This document shows, in pieces, positions 25,061 to 32,531 of a stretch of 64,000 bases of DNA (position 1 is the first letter of the stretch; each line of letters opens with the position of its first letter). This DNA comes from Micromonospora sp. NBC_01796 (GTDB taxonomy: Bacteria > Actinomycetota > Actinomycetes > Mycobacteriales > Micromonosporaceae): assembly GCF_035917455.1 (NCBI RefSeq), contig NZ_CP109078.1, positions 7,610,001 through 7,674,000 of the forward strand, given 5' to 3'. The notes under the pieces were generated by a model. The model saw only the letters and a list, made by a program, of their open reading frames with translations. It ran no database searches and was not told where the DNA came from. A program made the position numbers and the translations under genes.

Positions 25061-25714
25061 TCAGCGCTGGCCGAGGTAGCCGACCACCATGTCGGCGAGC
25101 ATCGTGCGGTAGTGCTCGCGTGACGCCGGATCGAGCAGGTCCCGACCGAACAGCGCGCCGAAGGTGTGGCGGTTCGCGACCCGGAAGAAGCAGAAGGCGC
25201 TGATCATCATGTGTACGTCCAGCGCGTCGACGTCGGTGCGGAACGTACCGGCCTGCTGTCCACGGGCGAGCACCCCGCGCAGTACGTCGACCGCCGAGCT
25301 GTTGAGGTCCACCAGCCGGGCGACGTGACTCATGTTCTCGGCCCGCTGGCCGTTCTCGACGCCGACGAGCTTGATGAACGCTGGGTGCGCCTCATGATGG
25401 TCGAAGGTGACGTCGGCGATCCGGCGGATGGCGGCGACCGGATCGAGCTGGTCGACGTCGATGGCCCGCTCGGCCGCCCGGATCTCGGCGTACGCACGCT
25501 CCAGCACGGCGAGGTAGAGCTGCTCCTTGCCACCGAAGTAGTAGTAGATCATCCGCTTGGTGGTACGCGTACGCGCCGCGATCTCGTCCACCCGCGCCCC
25601 GCTGTAACCCTGGTTGGCGAACTCCTCCGTAGCGACGTCGAGGATGTCGACCCTGGTCCGCTCGGCGTCACGCCGACGATCGACCTCGGGCTCTGGTGCC
25701 GCCTGCCGGCTCAC
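25061..25714 (-). CDS. TetR-family regulator of the dehydratase operon
   Basis: 217-aa TetR protein. Helix-turn-helix region residues about 25-70 (ILDVATEEFANQGYSGARVDEIAARTRTTKRMIYYYFGGKEQLY), then a helical C-terminal domain of the type found in the AcrR C-terminal family 17/RutR-like regulators. GTG 25714 has AGAAGGAG 5 bp upstream. It is the first gene of a two-gene unit with qsuB and has a palindrome at 25798-25811 ahead of it. Likely a repressor released by a pathway intermediate. Confidence 0.92.
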   Translation of the reverse strand: MSRQAAPEPEVDRRRDAERTRVDILDVATEEFANQGYSGARVDEIAARTRTTKRMIYYYFGGKEQLYLAVLERAYAEIRAAERAIDVDQLDPVAAIRRIADVTFDHHEAHPAFIKLVGVENGQRAENMSHVARLVDLNSSAVDVLRGVLARGQQAGTFRTDVDALDVHMMISAFCFFRVANRHTFGALFGRDLLDPASREHYRTMLADMVVGYLGQR

Positions 25715-25797
25715 GAAACTCCTTCTCCCGTCGGGCTTCGGGTCGGTACGGACACTCTGTCGACACCGAACCCGGCTGCCACCCGCCAGCATAACGA

Positions 25798-25811
25798 ACG
25801 TACTAGTGCGT
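25798..25811. promoter_or_regulatory. 14-bp palindrome upstream of tetR-qsuB
   Basis: ACGTACTAGTGCGT (6-2-6, one mismatch), 84 bp before the tetR start, same layout and flanks as 20560-20573 (both followed by ACAT). Confidence 0.6.
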
Positions 25812-25946
25812 ACATCCGTGCCACGGACCCGCCGCGATGTATCGCGAGCGGCCACGTTGACGGCACGATGGTGAACGCCGTGTTTTCAGGGGTCGGTCAG
25901 CAGGTGCCATGGTGTGTCGTTCGCCCGGGAGAGCTGAGGGATTCGG

Positions 25947-26264
25947 ATGTTGCACCTGCTGTACCTGCGGTACACGGGGTCGGAGCAGGAAGCGGAGCCG
26001 TTCGTCCCCGGTCATGTCCTCTTCTTGGAGCGCTACCACCATGAGGGGACGTTCTTGGTGTCCGGGCAGGCGCTGCCCTCGATGGAGGGCGGCGCCATCG
26101 TGGCCTGCGCCGCCGATCGCGCAGCAATCGAGCGGGTCGTTGCGGAAGACCCGTTCGTCAAGGCGGGGGTCGCGACGTACGCGGTTACGACGATCGATCC
26201 GGGGCGGGTTCACCCGGCGCTGGCGGGCATGCTCGGAGTCGACGCTTCCCGAGTACGCGGCTGA
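25947..26264 (+). CDS. YCII-related domain protein
   Basis: 105-aa YciI-like ferredoxin-fold protein: MLHLLYLRYTGSEQEAEPFVPGHVLFLERYHHEGTFLVSGQALPS carries the conserved H-x-F region; then GGAIVACAADRAAIERVVAEDPFVKAGVATYAVTTID. The His and Asp residues of the fold (H31/H32 and D69-type positions) are proposed catalytic or ligand-binding residues in this family. Function of the family is mostly unknown; it could be a small enzyme or accessory domain. Single gene. Confidence 0.85.
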   Translation: MLHLLYLRYTGSEQEAEPFVPGHVLFLERYHHEGTFLVSGQALPSMEGGAIVACAADRAAIERVVAEDPFVKAGVATYAVTTIDPGRVHPALAGMLGVDASRVRG

Positions 26265-26340
26265 TACACGGGTACGGATCCAGCACGCCACCGAAGCCAG
26301 CACTGTTGTGAAAATTAGGGGTGCCGCGACTGCTATACCA

Positions 26341-26655
26341 CTAGTCGAAGAAGGCCGCCTGCATCAGGGTTCCTGCCACCATGGAAGCATTATCGTCAGG
26401 CGCGAGGAAACGGTAGATCTCGAATTCAGCAGCCGGGCCATCGACGTAGAATGACAGCTTGTCCTCCAAGCCATGCATGTGCCCCGCTAACACCTCTCCT
26501 ATGTGGTCGCAGTCAGACTTCGACGCTACACCGATAATCACTCCCCTATCCGACAAGACGGACTGGATCCCGTATGCCGACAGGCGCCCCCGCAGCTCGG
26601 AATCCGTCTCCTCCTTCGATCGTACGTTTATCCTAATCGTCAGGTGAACCATCAT
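26341..26655 (-). CDS. Hypothetical protein, lower-GC accessory gene
   Basis: 104 aa starting MMVHLTIRINVRSKEE, with alternating beta strands and helices (ELRGRLSAYGIQSVLSDRGVIIGVASKSDCDHIGEVLAGHMHGLEDKLSFYVDG) that suggest a small ferredoxin-like alpha/beta fold. AAGGAAAGAGG immediately upstream of the ATG is a strong ribosome site and the main reason to accept the gene. Base composition is visibly lower in GC than the neighbours, and rare codons such as ATA and TTA-like triplets occur, pointing to transfer. I do not recognise the family. Confidence 0.6.
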   Translation of the reverse strand: MMVHLTIRINVRSKEETDSELRGRLSAYGIQSVLSDRGVIIGVASKSDCDHIGEVLAGHMHGLEDKLSFYVDGPAAEFEIYRFLAPDDNASMVAGTLMQAAFFD

Positions 26656-27279
26656 GACCTCTTTCCTTGAGCGGTGAACCTCTCCGTTACTCACTTCGCT
26701 CACCGGGGGCATGGCGACAGTTCCCCGGCCACGGTCAGCGTTACCGTACCGGTCCTGGACACCCCACAAACCCTGCAATCCCCCGTTGCGCCGTCAATCC
26801 GCACTACGTGGCCGCAGCCCCGGGACGTCCTTCGTCGTCCACTGAAGGTCTACCAGGCCGCCCACCGGCGCAAGAAGGAGCCGGAGGGAGCGCCAATGCC
26901 TCCTTCTCGACTGAGCCAGGACCGGCAAGACGAACCTCGACGGTTACGTCGAGCGCATCGCCACCATTCTCCCACTCGTGCTCCCACTGAACTTGAGCAC
27001 AACGGCCACTGTGGCCACGAGCAGCACCAGGGCGCCCACCACACGCAACCACTTCGCTCTGTGCTCCACCCGATCATGATCGCAACTGCCCGCCACCTGC
27101 GGACAGCCCCGATCTTGGTGACTGACCCATCGGCGACACGGTGCGCAGCACCGGCACGACGCCACCCAACAGGATGTAGTACCCGTCACCCCCCGCCTGC
27201 GCGCCGTGCGCGCCTCGTCCGGCTGTCAGGCCACACGATCGCCAATGAGAATGTTGCCCATTGGACCTACGCTCGCGTA
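26656..27279. other. 624-bp gap with no intact gene; possible remnant on the minus strand
   Basis: No convincing complete gene. On the minus strand a GTG at 27069 opens a 41-codon frame beginning with a transmembrane helix (WLRVVGALVLLVATVAVVLKFSG). One frame over, to about 26804, the sequence reads as a hydrophilic, Glu/Val-rich segment (ALDVTVEVRLAGPGSVEKE). Together they look like a single-pass membrane protein broken by a frameshift, but this is a weak reading. Composition is lower-GC, as in the rest of 26.3-28.2 kb. Confidence 0.35.
26804..27069 (-). pseudogene. Possible frameshifted small membrane protein
   Basis: See the gap entry: transmembrane part in one frame (27069-26944), extracytoplasmic-like part in the next frame (about 26980-26804). 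No domain recognised, no clear ribosome site. Could be chance. Confidence 0.25.
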
Positions 27280-27510
27280 ATGACGCGTGCACGCCGCCAC
27301 CACCTACTGACCCTCGTAGGCTGCATGCTCTTCCTCGCGGCGGGCGTCGGGTTGTGGCTCGATTGGGGCGTGGGAGTTTGGCTACTTCAGGGTGCCGCCC
27401 TCCTCGCCATCCACCTGTCACTTCGTTTCAATCGTCCTGCAGTGGAGGCGCCGCAGGACGGCCCGCAGTCAGCGGAGAGGGTCCTGAGATGGTATCCAAA
27501 GTGGTGGTAA
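27280..27510 (+). CDS. Small two-helix membrane protein
   Basis: 76 aa from MTRARRHHLLTLVGCMLFLAAGVGLWLDWGVGVWLLQGAALLAIHLSL: a positive N-terminus and two closely spaced hydrophobic helices, then a soluble tail rich in Pro, Gln and Glu ending RWYPKWW. ATG 27280 is chosen because everything upstream in frame is His/Pro/Arg-rich shadow sequence. No recognisable family. The next gene also encodes a membrane protein in the same direction. Confidence 0.5.
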   Translation: MTRARRHHLLTLVGCMLFLAAGVGLWLDWGVGVWLLQGAALLAIHLSLRFNRPAVEAPQDGPQSAERVLRWYPKWW

Positions 27511-27675
27511 TTCCGATTCGTACCCTTCGACACCGCCCCCGGTTGGAGGGGCGTGATCAGCAACTCACCCTGCTGCTTGCCTCGACCACTCGCGCTGACC
27601 TCGGCAGCCACCTGTGAGGTCGACCGGCTGGCTGTCGACCGACAGGATTTGATCCTCCATGGCAGAATCTTTCGC

Positions 27676-28248
27676 GTGATCAAGGGTTGGCTGAAGCGGT
27701 GTCGAGATGCCCGATACCCCTTCTACTGCCTGGGGATCTTGGCTGGCCTCGCACTTATCTGGTGGCCGTACTCCACTCAACGCAACCTGGACGAGTGGGC
27801 TGTGCAACTGCGCCAGCAGGGCACTCCCGCTGAGGCGGTGATCTACGACCAGGTGACCAAATCAGGCGGCAACAGGTCGCCCAACAGTGAGACGATGCAC
27901 GTCCGCTACGACTTCGCCGACCAAACCCGTGTCGGCGAGGTGGGATGTTGGGACGTCTGCTGGCCGGCGGGAACACCGGTACGGATCTGGGTCAATCCCG
28001 CCGACCCAGGCGACTTCGTTGCCGAATTCGGCACGTTGAGCGGTAACCGCGGCAGGATCCAAGGGGGCTTCGGGGCGGCGGGGTTCGTACTCACCGTCGT
28101 TTCCATCGGGGCGACCATCCTCCGGCTGAACCAGGGACGCGACAACCGCCTCGACCGTCGGCGCAAAACGGTGCTGGCGACACATCAGCCCGCTCGCACC
28201 GAGTCAACCCGGCGTCGAACCAGCGCGCGGCGCAAACACAAGTCGTGA
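27676..28248 (+). CDS. DUF3592-like membrane protein
   Basis: 190 aa: one N-terminal helix (YPFYCLGILAGLALIWWPY), an extracytoplasmic domain with TPAEAVIYDQV, MHVRYDFAD and WPAGTPVRIWVNPADPGDF, a second helix near 130-150 (GAAGFVLTVVSIGATILRL) and a basic tail. Two helices flanking a beta domain with an A-x-V and V-x-Y-x-P-x-x-P pattern are typical of DUF3592 proteins. GTG 27676 is used; no strong ribosome site is visible. Function unknown. Confidence 0.65.
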   Translation: MIKGWLKRCRDARYPFYCLGILAGLALIWWPYSTQRNLDEWAVQLRQQGTPAEAVIYDQVTKSGGNRSPNSETMHVRYDFADQTRVGEVGCWDVCWPAGTPVRIWVNPADPGDFVAEFGTLSGNRGRIQGGFGAAGFVLTVVSIGATILRLNQGRDNRLDRRRKTVLATHQPARTESTRRRTSARRKHKS

Positions 28249-28357
28249 CGCCATGACCGGCGTCGGTTGGACCTGCCTCCGGGACGGAGATGGGGGCGGC
28301 CGATAGGTTGGGCGTGCTGCGCCCTACCGACATCCCCTGACTCGAAGGACAACTCCG

Positions 28358-28972
28358 ATGGCGAAGATCATTTCCACGTTGTTCATCTCGGCCGACGGTG
28401 TGGCCGAGATCGACCCCGATTGGCATTTCCCGTACTTCGACGCGAACATGGGGCGCGCCGTCGGCGAGGACTACGACACCGCCGACGTGCTGCTCATCGG
28501 CCGGGAGACCTACGACAGCTTCGCCGGGGCCTGGCCAGACCGCGAGGCCGCGGGCGGGGACGACGCACCGTTCGCCAAGCAACTCGGGGACGTACGCAAG
28601 GTGGTCGTCTCGCGCCAGCCGCTGGAGTTCTCCTGGCGCAATTCCGAGCTGATCAACGGCGATCTCCTCGACGCCGCGAGTGCGCTTAAGGCCGATGCCG
28701 GCGTCAAGGGCATCCTCATCCCCGGATCGATCTCCGTGGTGCAGCAACTGCTCGCCGCAGGGCTGGTGGATGAGCTGCGCCTGTTGGTGCATCCGGTGGC
28801 GGCACGCAAGGGCCGCAGGCTGTTCGACGACGGCGATGCGCCGTACCACCTGAAGATGACGGCGACCGAGGCGTTCCCGACGGGCGTGATCCGCGTGATC
28901 TACTCGCCGACCGCAGAACCCGCCAAGGTCGGCTACGACGAGGTCAAGGACCAGGTTCCCGCTGGTGGCTGA
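28358..28972 (+). CDS. Dihydrofolate reductase/RibD C-terminal-like protein
   Basis: 204-aa protein with the RibD C-terminal/DHFR-like fold: KIISTLFISADGVAE at the N-terminus, LLIGRETYDSFAGAWP (NADPH-binding G-R-x-T/Y motif), KVVVSRQPLEF, GSISVVQQLLAAGLVDELRLLVHPVAARKGRRLF. Family members reduce pteridine- or pyrimidine-like substrates with NADPH, though many stand-alone copies have no known role. AAGGA lies 9 bp before the ATG. Single gene; not the housekeeping folA. Confidence 0.9.
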   Translation: MAKIISTLFISADGVAEIDPDWHFPYFDANMGRAVGEDYDTADVLLIGRETYDSFAGAWPDREAAGGDDAPFAKQLGDVRKVVVSRQPLEFSWRNSELINGDLLDAASALKADAGVKGILIPGSISVVQQLLAAGLVDELRLLVHPVAARKGRRLFDDGDAPYHLKMTATEAFPTGVIRVIYSPTAEPAKVGYDEVKDQVPAGG

Positions 28973-29070
28973 ACAACCCGACGCCCGAGACTCACCGAGG
29001 GGCGCCTCAATGACCACGGTCGGCAGGTTGCGGCGATCTGCCCGACAGCGCCAGAGGAGGTCCTGACGAT

Positions 29071-29973
29071 ATGCACAATCTGCCGTTCGACCGACCCGGC
29101 CGGTTCTGGCGGGGCAACCTGCACACCCACTCCGACCGGTCGGACGGAGGATTGCCACCCGACCAGATCAGCCGTCTCTACCATGAGGCCGGCTACGACT
29201 TCGTGGCCATCACCGATCACTTCCGACCCGAGTACGGATTCCCGGTCACCGACACCCGGCCGCTTCGAACGTCCACGTTCACCACTCTGATCGGCGCCGA
29301 ACTGCACGCGCCTCGTACCGAGTTCTCCGAGGAATGGCACATCGTCGCGGTCGGCCTGCCACTCGGTTTCTCACCGCCCACCTCCGCAGAGTCCGGACCG
29401 GAGCTGGCCCGCCGAGCCCGCGCAGCCGGGGCGTTCATCGGTATGGCGCACCCGGCGGCATCCCTGCTCACCCTCGCCGACGCGGAGAGCCTGGAGGCCG
29501 CACACGCCGTCGAGGTGTACAACGCCCTGTCGGCATGGGAGGACCGAGGCGACAGCTGGCACCTCTGCGATCTGCTCCTGGGCCGAGGTCACCGGCTCAG
29601 CGTCTACGCAGCCGACGACGCCCATTTCCAACCCCAGGACCCGCCAGCCCACGCAGCCTGGGTGCAGGTGCGCGCCGAGTCGCTCGACCCCGCCGCGTTG
29701 CTTGCCGCCCTGAAGGCCGGCCACTACTACGCCAGCACCGGACCCGAGATCCATGCGATTCAGCTCGATGACGACAGCATCACGGTCCGCTGCTCACCGG
29801 CCGGCCGGGTGCTGGTCACCGGCTGCGTACCCGGTAAGCGGGTACGGGCAGGCCACGGACGCACCGAGTGCTCACTTCCACTCGACATGTTCCGGGAAAG
29901 CGCCTACGTCCGAGTGACCGTCATCGACGCGAACGGCGGACGGGCCTGGAGCAACCCGATCTGGCTGAGCTGA
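29071..29973 (+). CDS. PHP-domain metallohydrolase (CehA/McbA-like)
   Basis: 300 aa. The PHP motifs are plain: HTHS at about 16-19 (NLHTHSDRSDG), AITDHFRPEYG, the GAELHA strand, MAHPAAS and the late DDAHF; these histidines and aspartates bind two or three metals. C-terminal beta-rich domain (SITVRCSPAGRVLVTG). CehA/McbA-type enzymes cleave esters, carbamates or phosphodiesters. GGAGG lies 11 bp before the ATG. Substrate unknown; no partner gene apparent. Confidence 0.88.
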   Translation: MHNLPFDRPGRFWRGNLHTHSDRSDGGLPPDQISRLYHEAGYDFVAITDHFRPEYGFPVTDTRPLRTSTFTTLIGAELHAPRTEFSEEWHIVAVGLPLGFSPPTSAESGPELARRARAAGAFIGMAHPAASLLTLADAESLEAAHAVEVYNALSAWEDRGDSWHLCDLLLGRGHRLSVYAADDAHFQPQDPPAHAAWVQVRAESLDPAALLAALKAGHYYASTGPEIHAIQLDDDSITVRCSPAGRVLVTGCVPGKRVRAGHGRTECSLPLDMFRESAYVRVTVIDANGGRAWSNPIWLS

Positions 29974-30052
29974 GCCAAACTTCCCGCATCGGGTCCCAAC
30001 AGATGTCCCGCTCCCCACACTGCCAGAGCTCCGGCTCGCGTACGTTAGCGCC

Positions 30053-30436
30053 ATGGCGACCCATTGGACCCTGGGATGCGACGCCGACAATCCGCAGCGG
30101 CTCGCCGCCTTCTGGGCGCTTGCCCTGGCGTACGTCAAGGAGCCCGGTTTCGAGGAGCCCGACAACGCGTCCATCATCGACCCGGATGGCCACGGTCCCG
30201 CGATCAGTTTCCTGAAGGTGCCCGAGGGAAAGACGGCCAAGAACCGGATGCACGTCGACGTCCGGGTGGCGGGTCCGGGTCCCTGGGACATGACCGAGCG
30301 GGCACGACTGATCCGGCGAAGGGTGCCCGAGTTGGTGTCCGCCGGTGCGACGGTGGTCCGCGAGGAGTGGTACGGCGACGTCCTGGGGCACGTCGTCATG
30401 CAGGACCCCGAGGGCAACGAGTTCTGCGTCGCCTGA
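30053..30436 (+). CDS. VOC/glyoxalase-like domain protein
   Basis: 127-aa vicinal-oxygen-chelate protein: WTLGCDADNPQRLAAFWALALAY at the N-terminus, ISFLKVPEGKTAKNRMHVDVRV in the middle and VMQDPEGNEFCVA at the end, the last being the usual VOC metal-binding strand with its glutamate. The FWALAL... and PEGK-KNR-HxD pattern is that of the glyoxalase-like/PhnB-type subfamily in actinomycetes, often antibiotic-binding or of unknown role. Single gene. Confidence 0.88.
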   Translation: MATHWTLGCDADNPQRLAAFWALALAYVKEPGFEEPDNASIIDPDGHGPAISFLKVPEGKTAKNRMHVDVRVAGPGPWDMTERARLIRRRVPELVSAGATVVREEWYGDVLGHVVMQDPEGNEFCVA

Positions 30437-30547
30437 CGCCGTGGTGGGTTGTGGGTTCGGGGGCGGTGGAGATGACGAGACACGTCGCCGTACCCCTGGT
30501 GACACTCCCACCGACCTGTCGCCCGGTGTCTCTGGCAGCCTGAGGAG

Positions 30548-30949
30548 ATGCGTTTCCTTGGTTGGCCGTACGACTTCCGCGGAGAGCCGTGGGCGGACAT
30601 CGCGACACGGCTGCACGCCGTCCTCGACAGCAGCACGACCTACCAACCGGTGCTCGACATCGTCGACAGCGTCATCGCGTTCGAGGCCGAGAACCTTCTG
30701 GCGGGCACCACCTCGATGACCGACCTCATCGTCACAGCCGTACCCGTCACACCAGCACCGGTCGACGTCATCGTGGTCCGGTCGGCCCACGACTGGGTGA
30801 CCATCGAACACCTCGCACACACCGGCCGCAACGACCGGATAGCCAGGCCGGCTCGGGACGGGGTCGCCTTGTTCTGGCGATTCGTGATTGAAAAATTCGG
30901 AATTCACCCCACGCCGACCGGTGCACCACCTGAACAGCCAGCACGCTGA
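30548..30949 (+). CDS. Hypothetical protein (133 aa)
   Basis: Mixed alpha/beta protein starting MRFLGWPYDFRGEPWADIATRLHAVLDSS and containing VDVIVVRSAHDWVTIEHLAHTGRNDRI; Pro-rich C-terminus. No transmembrane helix or signal peptide. Ordinary high-GC codon use with strong third-position GC supports coding. Family not recognised; may be an accessory-region gene, as it precedes the XRE regulators. Confidence 0.6.
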   Translation: MRFLGWPYDFRGEPWADIATRLHAVLDSSTTYQPVLDIVDSVIAFEAENLLAGTTSMTDLIVTAVPVTPAPVDVIVVRSAHDWVTIEHLAHTGRNDRIARPARDGVALFWRFVIEKFGIHPTPTGAPPEQPAR

Positions 30950-31083
30950 CGGACCCGATCGAGTCATCCCGAGCTCACCATGTCCTGTAGCGATGAGGCG
31001 AGATCCTGCCATCGCGCTGCACCGCCTGCGGCTGCGTCCGGGTGAGCTGCGTCCCCTCGATCGTGCGTCGGGCGTACCGTCGG

Positions 31084-31098
31084 GGTACACCGTGTACC
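31084..31098. promoter_or_regulatory. 15-bp perfect palindrome upstream of XRE gene
   Basis: GGTACACCGTGTACC, 26 bp before the ATG at 31125. Probable operator for autoregulation; the gene's 3' end carries further GTAC palindromes (32335-32372). Confidence 0.55.
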
Positions 31099-31124
31099 AA
31101 ATCTCAACCCCGGTGAGGTGTCAG

Positions 31125-32336
31125 ATGGCCGAGCAGGCGCAGCCCACGCCAGGACAGCGAGTCGAGCGTCTACGCCGGGCTGCCGGCCTCTCACGGGAGA
31201 GGCTCGCCGGACTGGCCAGCCTCTCGGCCACCACCATCAAGTTCATCGAGAACGGCAAGCGGAGCCTGACCCTACGGGCGGCCCAGCAGCTTGCTCCACA
31301 CCTCGGCGTTCGGGACCTTGGTGACCTGTTCGGGCCGGCGGTCACCCTGTCGCTTGACGGCCACCCCAGCCACCCTGCGGTCGAGGACGTCCGCCGGGCG
31401 TTGACCTCATGGCACGTGACGGTCACCGGGGAGCCCGCCACCACCGAGTACCTACGCGGCACAACCGACTCCGCATGGCAGACGTGGCACACCTCGCGCC
31501 AGCAGCGAACCGAGATCGGAGCCCTGCTACCCGGCCTGCTCAACGCCACCCAGCGGGCGGCACGACTCCACGAGGGACCCGACCGACGTACCGCCCTGGC
31601 CCTGCTCGCCCAGTCGTACCACTTGGCCCAGGCATACCTGGCATGGCACGGCGACCGCGAACTGTGCTGGCTGACCGTCGACCGGGGCATGGCCGCGGCC
31701 ATGGACGCGGACGACCCGCTCGCCCTGGCACAGGCCATCTGGTACGCGGCGCACCTGCTCCGGTCCACCGGTCGGAGTGACGAAGCGGTGGAGCGGCTAC
31801 GAGAGGCGCGCAACCTGATCGAGCCAAGGGTTGCGGACGGCCCGGCCGAGTACGCCGAAATGCTGGCCGATCTGCATCTCTGCGCGGCGTTGACGCGTGC
31901 ACGCAACGGCGACCAGGGCGCCTGGGCGGATTGGGAGTCCGCCCGGAACATCGTGCACCGGGCGCTACCGGCGGACTTCGTCGGCCTCCGGACCCGGGTG
32001 TCCCGGCCGCTGGTCGAGGTGTACGCGGTGATGTGCGCCGTCGACCTCGGTGACCCGGACGAAGCGCAGCGGCGGGCACATGCCCTCGACTCGCTGACCA
32101 TTCCCTCCACTGAGCGCCGAGGTCGGCACTACGTCGAGCTGGCCCGCAGCGCCGATCTTGAGGGCGCTCGCGAGGCGACCCTGCACCTGCTGACGAAGGC
32201 GGATGCCACTTCACCCGAGACGGTGCGGTTTTCACCGGCAGCCAGGGACATGCTGACCCGGCTGGCAACGGAGGCGCCCGCGTCGGTTCGCGGCGACGCG
32301 GTCGAGCTGGCCGAACGAGCGGGCGTCAACCTGTAG
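31125..32336 (+). CDS. XRE-family regulator with TPR-like domain
   Basis: 403 aa. N-terminal helix-turn-helix at residues about 8-65 (PGQRVERLRRAAGLSRERLAGLASLSATTIKFIENGKRSLTLRAAQQLAPHLGV). The rest is all-helical with repeated A-x-x-L-x-x-x-Y and W-Y-A-A-H-L motifs, as in TPR-containing actinobacterial XRE regulators (BldD/WhiJ-neighbour or Rgg/PlcR-like), which often sense peptides or small ligands. GGTGAGG lies 8 bp before the ATG. Convergent with a second XRE-TPR gene at 32532. Confidence 0.88.
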   Translation: MAEQAQPTPGQRVERLRRAAGLSRERLAGLASLSATTIKFIENGKRSLTLRAAQQLAPHLGVRDLGDLFGPAVTLSLDGHPSHPAVEDVRRALTSWHVTVTGEPATTEYLRGTTDSAWQTWHTSRQQRTEIGALLPGLLNATQRAARLHEGPDRRTALALLAQSYHLAQAYLAWHGDRELCWLTVDRGMAAAMDADDPLALAQAIWYAAHLLRSTGRSDEAVERLREARNLIEPRVADGPAEYAEMLADLHLCAALTRARNGDQGAWADWESARNIVHRALPADFVGLRTRVSRPLVEVYAVMCAVDLGDPDEAQRRAHALDSLTIPSTERRGRHYVELARSADLEGAREATLHLLTKADATSPETVRFSPAARDMLTRLATEAPASVRGDAVELAERAGVNL

Positions 32337-32372
32337 GGGTACATGCCGTAACCGGGTACATCGCGTACCCCT
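32335..32372. repeat. GTAC-rich nested inverted repeat between convergent XRE genes
   Basis: Outer arms AGGGGTAC/GTACCCCT (32335-32342, 32365-32372) share the right arm with an inner GGGTAC-ATCGC-GTACCC (32354-32370). It overlaps the stop codon. Either a terminator or a further regulator site related to the palindrome at 31084. Confidence 0.5.
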
Positions 32373-32531
32373 CAGCACCTTCGCTTATACCTACCGTGAC
32401 TCCATGGTCGCGGCAAGGTGTCGCACCGACTGCGCCCGTGGTACCTCGTAGCCGTTCACCTCGCCCCACCTACCGATCGCGCCGGTACGGGTTGAGCTTC
32501 GCGGGACGCCGCTCGGACCCGGTGCGGCGGT

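Noticed and set aside
26265-26340. tRNA-like or small RNA gene in the lower-GC gap
   Set aside because: No cloverleaf with conserved T-loop (GTTCGA-type) or anticodon stem was found.
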